A stretch of DNA of 64,000 nt, taken from Bugulina stolonifera. Its lineage: Eukaryota > Bryozoa > Gymnolaemata > Cheilostomatida > Bugulidae. A program made the translations under genes and the position numbers. The DNA is taken from positions 12,410,501-12,474,500 of the forward strand of contig OW285190.1 in the NCBI GenBank assembly GCA_935421135.1, read 5' to 3'. The notes under the pieces are model-generated. The model was not told the origin of the DNA. It searched no databases and worked only from the letters and a program-made list of their open reading frames with translations. Positions 35,501 through 43,831 of this stretch are shown one piece after another; within the stretch, counting starts at the first letter, position 1; each line of letters begins with the position of its first letter.

Positions 35501-38500
35501 AGTGAATCATCTGCTTTATAAGAACATCTATTGCGCCATGTGCAACGGAATTGACCCATATGCCAAGGTGAACCTCTCAACCCAACATTTCTATAATCAG
35601 ACCCAAGCGGACTTTGACCACAAAGAAATATTGGATATAATAGAATGGCTGCCAGCTACTGTTCAGTGCGTTACAGAAGAGATAGGACAATATGTGGAGA
35701 ATCAGCCAACACGGGCCAAGCTGCTCAACTTGATTAAAAAGTAAGTTACATCATATTTCTACAAAATTTTACTTAGTGGTTTTCATTCTGCATTATAAAA
35801 TTGTTCAGTTCACTAATCTGGGAGTACCTTATTTCTGCTTATATGCTTTAATATTGTTAACTATTTATATAGGACATTTGGCTATACAATTTCATATATT
35901 CGCACAAAACAGCAAGGCTGCAGTTTCAGGCATAGGATTATGGTAGGGCAGCGATGTGTTCTACCACATTACCAATGTGACTATTCTTCAGAAAAATATC
36001 TATGAACAGTTATGTGCCACCTATTTCAGCGTTCCTAATTTAGGTTACATGATTTTTGAAATTTTCGTGAATTGATAAAATATTAGTACCCTTTTGCTAA
36101 TTTCATTGTACTGCAGACATTGTGATACAACCTACAATCCACCAACATCCCCAGACCTGTGTTGGGATGCTGTCAGAATCTGTCCAGAGAACTCACACCA
36201 TGAGGTATCAATGCTCTGCAGCAAAGGACCTGTTAACTACATCAAGGCTGTTTCGAACAATAAATTCTACAGGAACCAATTCTGTGCAATGTGCCATAAT
36301 GTCGATGTGACAAATACAAAACCAATAAAATTAGACTTGAACTCTCTGCAGCCGAAAACCCTGGGACTTTGGTGGAGAAACAACAAGCTATTTCAGTCAC
36401 CCGAAACTAAGCCATCAACCCATGATGTGTTGATGGTGGGAAGGCCATCTCTTTATTCACCAAGTATTTCACTGGAAGATGGATTAAAAACTGGTGATTT
36501 TAAAAGCAGAATAAATATTTCATGTTCATATTTTGCAGTCAAATCACATGACTTCTGCAAACAGAATGAAGGAGACATAGTAGGTAATGTATCTTCAACA
36601 AAGGCGCCTATATGGAATTTAGGCTCATTTAATTGCTATAGCCCCCACGCACGAGTTTGCGATGAGTTTTTGATTAGAAACCAAGACGCCAATTCAGATT
36701 GTACTTCACCAGGCTGTAGTGGCAGATATCTCTTAGAACCACAAACCTTGAGCTGTATTACGGCAGATAATTTTAATATCATCCCGAACACAGTAATGAA
36801 CAACTTAACTTGGCATTCTGACATTATTTGTCAGTATAGGAGTAGGTGTGAATCAATCATACTGGGACTGATAAAGGAAAATGAAATTAATTGCTACTGT
36901 GATGAAGCCTGTATTTACTACAATGACTGCTGTGCTGATTCTAAATATCAAGCTACAGAGGAGACAATTTTGGATCACAACACATTTTCATGCGTCACCA
37001 CAGAGGATTCGAATATAGTGGGGGGATTCAACATGGGCCTAATGGAAATTGATCAATGTCCAGAAAACTATTCAAATGTAACGACGATAAATCAGTGCAA
37101 CCTAAAGTCCTTGAACCATGAGGATAGAGAATGGAGCTCTCAGCAAATACCAGTTACAGACACAAATACTGGGCTACGGTAGGCTATGCACTAAGAATGT
37201 TTTGGATGAATTTGTGTTAGTTTACCTCATGTAACAACTGATGCCAGTAGGGCATGATCAACAAAAGGTCCAACTACAATACAGTAATAATGCAAGATGT
37301 TATTTTTATGATTACTCTATTTATATGAACCACACTGCAAAGTACCCTTTACTAAAAGTAAAAGTTTTTATGTTCACATTTCCACTGACTACTTCATGTA
37401 TGTATGTTACATTGTACATACATTGTACATACATTGTACATACATTGTACATACATTGTACATACATTGTACATACATTGTACATACATTGTACATACAT
37501 TGTACATGACTTTTCATACTCCATCAAACGTTGATTAAATTACTTTCATACCTGTCGGGGCTGATGGGATGATACCCATGTACATGCGTAATATTTGCAA
37601 CAGGTATGCAAACATGCACTGTGCAGAGTGCCATGGTGTCAAGGAGTTCATGTTTTGGAGGGTAGAGATTGGCTGCATTGAAGTTGCCAATGACAGATGC
37701 ACCCAACCTATCTGGAGAGATCCAACTAGCACCGAGTTCCAAGATGTAGTAAAGACGCTGCACATAAATCCAGATTTGGAGCAGCTGAAGAACTATACGT
37801 AAGTGGCATAATACAGTAATAGCAGACTCGGTCTCTTGACAGAAATAACCTGGGCTACACACTGGCCTCGCTACATTCTATAACCCGGGGTAGTGCAATC
37901 TCCCACTTTCTGTGGGTTGTGCTGGGTAGAGAAACTGCTATTGGAATAACTCATTGGAGTTAGCAAGTCAGCTGGGTCAAAAGACAGTTCCGGGAATACT
38001 GAGATTGTAGATATGAGGTGATGAATCAACCGCAATATCTAAATGTATTTGAATGATTAGAGCGTGTTGAGACTCTTGTTCCCATTTACATTATAACACC
38101 CGCACACTTTTCACACTCCAACAGATCACATGCGTGGCCAGTTCCAGTTTTATATTTTTTATTTGTCAGTAATTTGTTGCCCAAGCAATATGTAGCAAGT
38201 AAACATTTTTACATGAAGCATGACGCAGGTACACAAAATATTTTAAAATCTGATATCAATGTTCTAATCTAATCTAACATCAACGCTCCCAACGGCTTGC
38301 TATAGCAATGTGGCACATGTCACTTTGTATTTTGAATTGGTTCCAACCTGTCAGAAATTTCCTCATAAACCTGAACTCTAATTTGGAGAGTTAAGTACCC
38401 TACGGCACAGATTGCAAAAATAATGCTAAAATTGTGCTAAATTGACATTTTGGCACTTTTACAAACAACTTGAAACATGAAAAATTTAGCTGATGAAATA

Positions 38501-40690
38501 TAAGTCAATATCTGCACATTTCCATATGACTGTGCACTTGGTAAGCAATGCAATCCTTCATTATAATATTTTAGACCAGAATGGTGTTCTATCAAGAGAA
38601 TCATACCACCCAAACATTTCGAACATCATCGTCAGTGCCGTCTGGATGCTTTGGAGTATGTATCAACATGCCCCGAAGAAACAAAAGATTGGAAATTGTC
38701 TGAGCTATGTGAATCAGAGCCCACATCTTTCATATATGAGGGTAACTCATTGGACAGAATTGGGAAAGCTATAGGCAACATTGGTACTAAATTTTTCTCA
38801 TGGGATAGCCAAACATACAAAATAAATTATAAAACGTTCATAGCCAGAAGAAAATTCCGCAACAGTTACTGTGCTAGCTGTAACAGTGTGGCATGGCAAG
38901 GGTGTCATATGAAAGCTACTTTCTCAGCAAATGACAACGACACAAAATTATTCAACCAGTACATGAAAGGTGCAACCAAGTACATGTTTATTTTCACCAT
39001 CGACTTCAATCAACGAATGTGTTCAAGAGATTCTGATGCATATCTAGTTTACCCGAATTTGCAAACTGGACAGGATACATGTCTACAGGTGACAAATCTT
39101 CTTAGAAAATGTGACTGTGGTTTTATATTAGATTTGAACACTACAAACTGTTTAAAAGTAGAGCTGGATCGCTCATTTATTACATGCAACTATAGTGTTA
39201 TTAATTCAACAGACTCAAAGATTCCAGAGTATGCAACAGCTCATTGTCCAACCAAATTCACCTACAATGTCTTACAGCCACAATATTCCCAAAATGAATG
39301 TGACAAATGTTTAACAACATGGCGTGATTCTGTGAATAATTCGGCATGTAAAGAAGTGTTTACGTTTGATATTTTTCTAACTAATACATTTGAAATACTG
39401 CCCAGTATACACTGTCAGAGCCCAAAGCTGTTACATTGCAAGCATGTCACACCAAATGACAGGGAACAATGTATAAATGCATATATGCTGCTAGTCAGCT
39501 TTCATGGACTTTACGCAACACCGGTAGAAAGTGAATATGTTTTGTTGAATGCCATCTCAATTACATATGCTCCATCAATATACCTATTTAAGTTAGAACC
39601 AACAACCTTACATGGTGGATTTGACTTGGTATTCTCCACGTTCATAGAAGAAACATCAAGCTATTGTTCAAAGTTTGAAACCAACAACAATATTTCGTCA
39701 GGATTCTTGATATGCAAAGATCAGAACATAAGGAGCATAGCATCACCAAATTTGAATTACAAAGACTACCTATTAGAAGGGAATGATATCAAAGTTTGCA
39801 CAAGATATGACTTGCCAGGATTTGATCTGCAAATTCAGGACTACATTCTATGCGCTTTATCAATTGTCGCCATAATAATTTATGTTGTATATTATGCGAT
39901 CAAAAAACAATGGTCCCTGACAGGCAACCTTGTAGTAAGTGCACTGATTACACTTGCAGCTGCATTGCTTTTCTACAGTTTGACTAAAACTCTCCGTAGC
40001 TCGATTTTAGCATGCCGAATAGTTGGTTCTCTTGCACAATATTTTCTCATGTGTACACACACCTGGACCAACGCAATTGCAATATGGATGATGCTCGGAA
40101 TCATTAGAATACAGGTAGCTGCCACCAGCAGTACAAAGAAATATGTCAAGTTTGCTCTGTATGCTTGGCTAACTCCAACAGTCTTTATAGCACTTACATA
40201 TATACTTGACAAAGCACAAGTTAATGGTTTGTACCCAGTGTTTACACCATACTTGTGCTTCATCACTGGAGGATGGGTTCGGTTTCTACTGTTTACAGGA
40301 CCAATATATGCTTTTGTACTTGCCAATCTAATTATGTGTGCTATCGCAACTTACAAAATAATAAGATCAGGTACACATATGAATGTTGCAGACAAGAGAA
40401 GAAATAAAAAGAAGCTATTGACTGTTGCAAAACTTCAAATTATATTTGGGTTCCATTGGTTTTTAATTTATTTTACTGAGATCAGCAGCCCTCATAAAAA
40501 GGTACTCTGGATTATAATTAGTATATCAATTTCACTGCAAGGAGTTGCTGTAGTCTTGTCTCAACTCATCCAACTGGACACATTTTCCAGGATATCAAAT
40601 CTGTTCACTGACAAGTCAACCAACAGAAGTTTGCAAACCAACGAAGGAGGAAGCAATTTGACTAAAAATACTCAAAGTTCGCAATTATAA
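23559..40690 (+). CDS. Receptor 1: seven-helix receptor with somatomedin-B and CAxC-module ectodomain
   Basis: Five exons: 23559-23949, 35467-35740, 36117-37178, 37604-37798, 38575-40690 (TAA). Phases are 1, 2, 2, 2 and the sum is 1,345 residues. Exon 1 gives a signal peptide (MYLVIGYLYITNAF) and a degenerate somatomedin-B-like stretch (CKFYSDCCA). Exon 3 holds a full somatomedin-B domain (CYCDEACIYYNDCCAD). Four modules of the form CP...LC...NxYCAxCN follow in exons 1/2, 3, 3/4 and 5. Seven helices start near 39840. TM3 has THTWTNAIAIW, TM6 FGFHWFLIYF and TM7 SLQGVAVVL, resembling adhesion/Methuselah-type class B receptors. No GPS cleavage motif is seen. The tail is short and Ser/Asn-rich; AATAAA lies at 40812. 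Ligand unknown. Intron 1 (11.5 kb) carries a whole retrotransposon. Confidence 0.8.
24035..24185 (+). mobile_element. Possible tRNA-derived SINE
   Basis: TGCCTGGTCAGAGTGCTGG resembles a Pol III A box. About 45 bp later ATGGTTTGAATCCTG resembles a B box. No tail or flanking duplication is clear, so this is tentative. It lies in intron 1 of receptor 1. Confidence 0.35.
24606..24818 (-). repeat. 3' LTR of the gypsy element
   Basis: 213 bp starting TGTTAAGTTACG and ending CATCACATTACA on the plus strand. It differs from the other LTR by one substitution. On the minus strand it follows a purine-rich stretch (24819-24850; GAAGAAGGAAGGG) that serves as polypurine tract. Confidence 0.95.
24974..26053 (-). 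CDS. Gypsy element third ORF: triple CCHC zinc-knuckle protein in the env position
   Basis: 359 residues, ATG to stop, between pol and the 3' LTR. Three CCHC knuckles lie at residues about 12-65: CSFCRSEDHPTMSC, CTACGLKGHLSTVC and CRYCHQLGHKQIAC. They are followed by a Ser/Ala-rich linker, a charged predicted coiled coil (about 155-205, ADLEARKHELDAEYNRRLAE), a basic patch (ARKRRVV) and a long acidic, Ser/Thr-rich tail ending EEEGEQSKG. There is no signal peptide or membrane helix, so it is not an envelope protein. A nucleic-acid-binding role is inferred from the knuckles. It is separate from the Gag protein, which has its own two knuckles. No frameshift or stop is seen. Confidence 0.85.
   Translation of the reverse strand: MSGKKRAASFGCSFCRSEDHPTMSCPMANCTACGLKGHLSTVCPSPRCRYCHQLGHKQIACPTKMQTGKSVATESTSKVYTAQQGRSYSQAASQASGGTAVSSATRAERSFAQAAQCHNEVPEMIDPGLTLVDRVREMVADMSRFSQLATPRYYDDQLADLEARKHELDAEYNRRLAELTRERNNLLKDREEAKHLSGPLKRVMEAVNEIEVARKRRVVATTTDQGTSKADQGAAGGTSRVDSSNKASEASSGGKSNEKNGKSENSSVNEAKADTEVSTGLSVDEVQTDTGTSWATETAMDVEDPQESREGPDLTTQDPESLLAESGEQVGGTGTSGPGESLSDLLDEVSEEEGEQSKG
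26175..28448 (-). CDS. pol: Gypsy pol, 3' part: RNase H and integrase
   Basis: Continuation of pol after the inserted transposon. It opens in the RT thumb/connection (KKEARRFMGMVNYLSKF). RNase H follows, with SADSSKGAIGAVL, EKEALALTWACEKF and ETDHKGL. Then come the integrase zinc finger (H...H...CEVC), the DDE core (first Asp in VAADLF, second in LRSDNG, Glu in GLAERAVG), and a hydrophilic C-terminal tail ending RTRYGRTVKRPNR. The open frame starts at an ATG at 28520 inside the inserted transposon, so 24 foreign residues precede the pol sequence. Confidence 0.9.
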   Translation of the reverse strand, partial: VEAVLNMKPPTTKKEARRFMGMVNYLSKFSGRLASLAVPINSVTGQKSEWYWGDSQGNAFNEIKAEMSRLPILASFDLARRHRVSADSSKGAIGAVLLQENEYGAWQPVEYASRKLTMAEQKYAMIEKEALALTWACEKFDYYLVGREFELETDHKGLVALLGEKDLSKLPLRVQRFKLRLMRYGYGIFHTPGSKMYIADLLSRPIDMECTDEDIVGSNLMEQYVCNYIREHLLDDVRETELVTALYKDKVASNCLMLLQSEWSDYDHQQACEELQKLYSSRFSLTACGNIIMFGSKVYVPSGLRLEYLRRCHEGHQGVGKCRRRARQLFWWPTVSSDIENFVATCEVCIKRAGVRHQPVVDQPLPNGPWEQVAADLFVFDQENFLIVVDYYSRWIETVRLEDQSSNSVVRELKRIFACYGVPTNLRSDNGRCFVSERMRDFSNSWGFTHDTSSPRYPQSNGLAERAVGTVKRLWSGGGDKDAALLAYRTTPLESGFSPGQLMFARAVRSSLGRPENSPVDYELFERSENERKAAAREKWELKHRAKPQHELAIGERVWIKAPTDTGKEGFVVRKDQHPDSYWVKVGDGEVRRNRKHLFSLEGTHEGSYAEGVPGNSAHYELEGTDALELESEAQNSNTIPRPNENSEENRASENEAEHLETDTDVQVPENQAEDENTDLVASHNQYLETESQQRTEENAPTSGETSSGTQTSGGTNEPPDLTEPQTIAEPETSEPETRTRYGRTVKRPNRDVYQYY
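28449..31493. mobile_element. P-element-like non-autonomous DNA transposon nested in gypsy pol
   Basis: 3,045 bp flanked by an exact 8-bp duplication GCTTCGAC (28441-28448 and 31494-31501) of pol sequence. The ends are imperfect inverted repeats: CATAGAGTTATCTCCCC... against CATAGAGGTAACACCCC..., both continuing TAGAGCAGGAACTC, about 31 bp in all. Further inward, subterminal inverted blocks match again (GATGCCA and GGCGGCCATGATG). An 8-bp duplication, terminal CA...TG, roughly 31-bp repeats and inner repeats are the P-superfamily pattern; hAT also makes 8-bp duplications but usually has CAGNG ends. There is no long transposase ORF inside. Length plus duplication (3,053) accounts exactly for the frame offset between the two pol halves. 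Confidence 0.85.
29140..29222 (-). other. Exon-like coding fragment inside the P-like transposon
   Basis: On the minus strand an acceptor (CCTAATATAG) is followed by an open stretch encoding LLDRILICADAVNFEELA and ending PKNGKE with a TGA stop. A second open stretch lies upstream at about 29523-29700 (VRIATTLCVVLIHHTHQ). They could be relics of the transposon's own gene or captured host exons. Identity unknown. Confidence 0.3.
31494..32575 (-). CDS. pol: Gypsy pol, 5' part: protease and reverse transcriptase (interrupted)
   Basis: In the same frame as gag, directly after its TGA. No ATG is near the start, so translation must come from gag by readthrough. The aspartic protease motif is ALDTGAQVTVL. 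RT blocks follow: WCSGLTIALKASGDIRMCVD, LDANSGFWQV, TPWGRFCFKRMPFG, and the catalytic CLMDDILVFG (LMDD form), then GHIISAQGV. The frame is cut at 31494 by the P-like transposon, which adds a short junk tail ending near 31424. The split should abolish a working polymerase at this locus. Confidence 0.9.
32576..33787 (-). CDS. gag: Gypsy Gag polyprotein
   Basis: 403 residues from the first ATG at 33787 (MAKAPTAWPNLAIDPND) to TGA at 32576-32578. The first half is a capsid-like helical retrotransposon Gag region (FQMWLEEFEIAIE, LLALLKAIGREG, DYLLRVERLSRDC). The middle is strongly basic and Ser/Arg-rich (residues about 225-345), likely RNA-binding. Two CCHC knuckles close it: CYECGREGHLARNC and CRKCGERGHVLRDC. 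The stop context is CAA TGA CTA, a recognised readthrough context, and pol follows in the same frame. Confidence 0.92.
   Translation of the reverse strand: MAKAPTAWPNLAIDPNDVSGSFQMWLEEFEIAIELKIVESGKKVVEGENVDAFTPRCKLLALLKAIGREGREALRSKGIKGLDATSTYTNVLASLKDHYEREEAVFVRMQKLVVVRQGNGEDPRDYLLRVERLSRDCGAFEQAAEANVNAALTRSRELFCLTLAVNGLRDSALRKELMANNALTWELLGQTLKSRSKASEAARRLENPVEPTAAVKQEVAEVSDRFRSPSRGRYSDSMGEQRRSRDYSRDRSSGSSNGRDDRRSRDRYYTTRTRSRNDSGQSFQDSYRGYRDYSHSPRQERRGNDRRVGRYGHADRSQSPWPRRRDEDRQRSRNEYREARPKCYECGREGHLARNCPYIVCRKCGERGHVLRDCSENRGQALRSRDQSPGHTPYRRVRMADSQ
33850..34040. repeat. Short imperfect repeats in the gypsy leader
   Basis: The untranslated leader between primer site and gag contains several copies of ACTCAAGACTCTATAACTCA-like sequence. 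Low-complexity direct repeats. Confidence 0.7.
34115..34132 (-). other. Gypsy primer-binding site
   Basis: Immediately inside the 5' LTR the minus strand reads TGGTACCATGAGTGGGG. It begins TGG, complementary to a tRNA CCA end, at the expected position. I could not assign the primer tRNA. Confidence 0.6.
34133..34345 (-). repeat. 5' LTR of the gypsy element
   Basis: 213 bp, identical to the 24606 LTR except G at 34313. It is followed on the plus side by the ATAAA target duplication (34346-34350). Confidence 0.95.
34346..35466. other. Remainder of receptor 1 intron 1
   Basis: About 1.1 kb of AT-rich intron between the gypsy element and exon 2. I see no genes or clear repeats. Confidence 0.6.
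37408..37507. repeat. 11-bp minisatellite, about nine copies
   Basis: The unit TACATTGTACA is repeated head to tail about nine times. It is itself nearly palindromic, so the array can fold on itself. It lies about 100 bp upstream of receptor 1 exon 4. Confidence 0.95.
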
Positions 40691-43600
40691 CAGAAAAACG
40701 TCAAAGTCAATGGGAGAGCTTGAGTCAACAGTGTCACATGATGCTAAAATACAAATATTGTGTTATTTTATCTATTTGCTATGACATTAGTAATTTAATA
40801 ATAGAAATGGCAATAAATCAACAAAGCCTTATACAATCAAGTGTTCCATTTTATCACTGTAATCAATCAATATACTTGTACATGTACAAGCGTACAAATG
40901 GTGTATATGCATTATTACCATTCTGCAGTGTTGAAGGTAGACCAAATTTGGTGGGTACATTGCACCCACAGATCCAATTAGTGCCTATCACAGTGGGACT
41001 GGGCACCCTCTAATCAGTTTACTTTGTATACTCTCATTTCTTAAAATATACTACTGTGTATTAAACTATTCACTAGATATTGTCGTGTATTATTAAATAA
41101 TTAACTAAAAATTGTAGTGGATAGTGCTATACCTATACTCTATCTGTACAATTATTATTTATATTTAGTTATTTTAGCATTCAGATAGCAGAGCGCAACA
41201 CGTCACTTAGCCGTTGCTAAAGGCTCTTTCTTACATATATGCCCATGTGTTATCGTTTATAGTTCTAACAACCAAAAAGTGGTATGATAGCTTCTGATAT
41301 AAAGTCTCTTTGTGATATTACCATTAATTACTTTTCTTGACATGCACTCATTGCATCAGGCCTAATCTGTTAGTCTGTTTTTGTAGAATCAAATAATATA
41401 AATGGTGACGCTTTTCTAATGTTAGTTCTCTTTCATATTGGGCTTAAACTGTGTTAGCTACTTGCAGATATTATTTCTATAAATATATTATTTCTACGTT
41501 ACATTATTGGAAATATGTTGCACTGACTTGAGATCTACCGTGGGATTAAGATTGCTGCTGTACACTCAGACTGACCACTTGACGATAGACCAAAGGAATT
41601 TACCAGTAGGCCCTCAGTGGAAGACCGAGGCATAACAGTGGGCACGGGGTGACAAAATATATCATATTTTCAATCATCTTACTACTGGTTGCAGAAATAC
41701 CAAATACAATACAAGGTTTCAACTGTCTGATTTTTTGACAAACAAATTGACCTGCAGTTATATAGGTAGCTTGCTGTTCAAGCTGAGACATGATGTTTTT
41801 GACTGTTAGTACTGATGCCAGCAGAGTGCAATGATGACTATGCAGACTATGCTGTGGAAACACCAAAATAGAATTGTCCATAATAATTTGCATTTCATGA
41901 ACTCAAATAGGTGACTTGACAATAAAGTAATGTTCAACTTTCAACTTTTCAGTGAAATTATTTTGTTAATGAAAAAAGTCATCTGAGAAACATAGAAAGA
42001 AAACAGTTGGCATATCTTCATATTATATTGTGGTGTTTCAGCATGCTAGTCATGTTCAGTCTCCTATAGACTGCCACACTCAACTAACTCTACATGCCCA
42101 CAGTTTCAGTGCATTAATCTTACATGGCTATTATCAACTGTGTGGCTGACATGTTATTATTATTATCAACCAATCATGTTCATTGTACTTGTTTACCATT
42201 GTTCTATGCATAACAAGTTACATTATTATATATAATTCATTCTAGTCTTTTTGCCTATTATAATTAATGGTCAATGTCTTGGATCATGATGGTTTTAATA
42301 TATAATCTTTCTCACATAATTGTAAGCACTTTTTGTGCATAGCCGGCCCTTTTAAGGACGGACCTCGGGCACTTTTTAGCCATATTGTTACGCAATTTCC
42401 GGGACCAATATCTTATCGTCCCACCCGACACCATATCAGGCTTGTTACCGGAAACTACATGTAGATTAGTATAAAAGCCAGCAAAATTTTCTATGCTAGT
42501 CAGTTGTTGATTGTGCTCTAATAAAGCAACATCTCCTAACTCAAACCTAAAAATTTTACTCTTGCAGGCAGACAGCTCCAGCCTTGGTCCCCTGGACCTT
42601 TAGCGCCCGAGCTCGTCTTCATACTCGTATAAGACTCTTACCACACTCTTGATGAGTATAAACATCGGACCTTAGTCGATCCTTGACTCTTCCATGAGCC
42701 TAAGGGTCGGCCTAAGTCCTTCACAACACTAATAAGAGCTTACATAACTGTTCACTCTTTATGTAATGGTGGAAGTACAACTTGGCAGCCCACTACCACT
42801 ACCAAGCACTTCCCACACTCGTGCTAATATCGGCACCAGTGTGAGCAACCCATAACAAAACATTACAATACATTCAACAAACTACTTGAATATATAGCTT
42901 AAGTCCAGGTTATACTGCTTAGAAATAATATAGAGAGGATGACTCCCTCTACATTCTCAGAGAGAGCATGCATCTTCTTGTAAATTACAGCAATACAACT
43001 ATATTGTACTTGAATATAGTGCAATTTATAAATTCTCGCATGTACCTAGAGCCTCCTCCACTCTGCATAGTGTAACGAACCGTTTAAGACTGTATACAGA
43101 ACGGACATGTACATACATGTATATATTTTAGAGCAGTAGGCCTACACACTATATATTCACTTTACTATTTTAATATCGTAGCAGGTATTAAGAATATACC
43201 GGTTGGCACTTAGTATACTTCAGTTTGATACAGCCAGCTTTCATTTGATGGTAAATGTATTAGAAAGACGTTTCATAACTGATTTACATAATGCTATCCT
43301 TCAGTTAGTTGGCTTCAAGTTTGAACAACATTGCATTTTTAATGTAAATTATTTTACATTTCCTGATATACCGCAATTATAAATACCAATTGCATGTATG
43401 TGATTGGTGGATATGTCTTGTTGTTAATTTAACCAATTTTATTGTGACAACTACATAAGAAGCATGAGATCCATAATTTAGAGAATGTTGTGGCGATATT
43501 ATAAACGCCCTACCTGAGGAAACTAGATTCACGAGGAACAATACAACGGTGCCTCTTAAACAGATGATTAATGGTTGAATAATGAATTTTTGTTTTACCT

Positions 43601-43831
43601 TTGCAGGAAACAAAAGGTGACTATACGACTCTTTACATAGCTTACTACAAGTTAATATTTATGTAATAGGTATTAACTGCCATGGTCATTATAACGGTGA
43701 CTTCTGTATCAAGATTATTTAATGGGCGATTTCCTCTAAGAGGTTCTTACAGACCACATGGAAACCTACTGTTATGGATATACAGTTGTAATCTTAATCT
43801 CTTTGGATTATATTCTTTTCTGGTATTAATT
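40691..43831. other. Intergenic region between the two receptors
   Basis: Contains the 3' UTR of receptor 1 (AATAAA at 40812) and a solo LTR at 42321-42867. The rest is AT-rich with no supported gene. The 5' UTR and promoter of receptor 2 should lie near 43500-43830. Confidence 0.5.
42321..42867 (+). mobile_element. Solo LTR, same family as 15499-16258
   Basis: About 547 bp bounded by TGTAAGC and AACATTACA. It shares the AGCCATATTGTTACGCAATT core and the ACCGGAA block with the LTR at 15499, and has a TATA box (GTATAAAAGCC near 42470) and AATAAAG near 42521. Flanks do not give a clean target duplication (TAAT against ATAC), so the ends are slightly uncertain. Confidence 0.6.
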
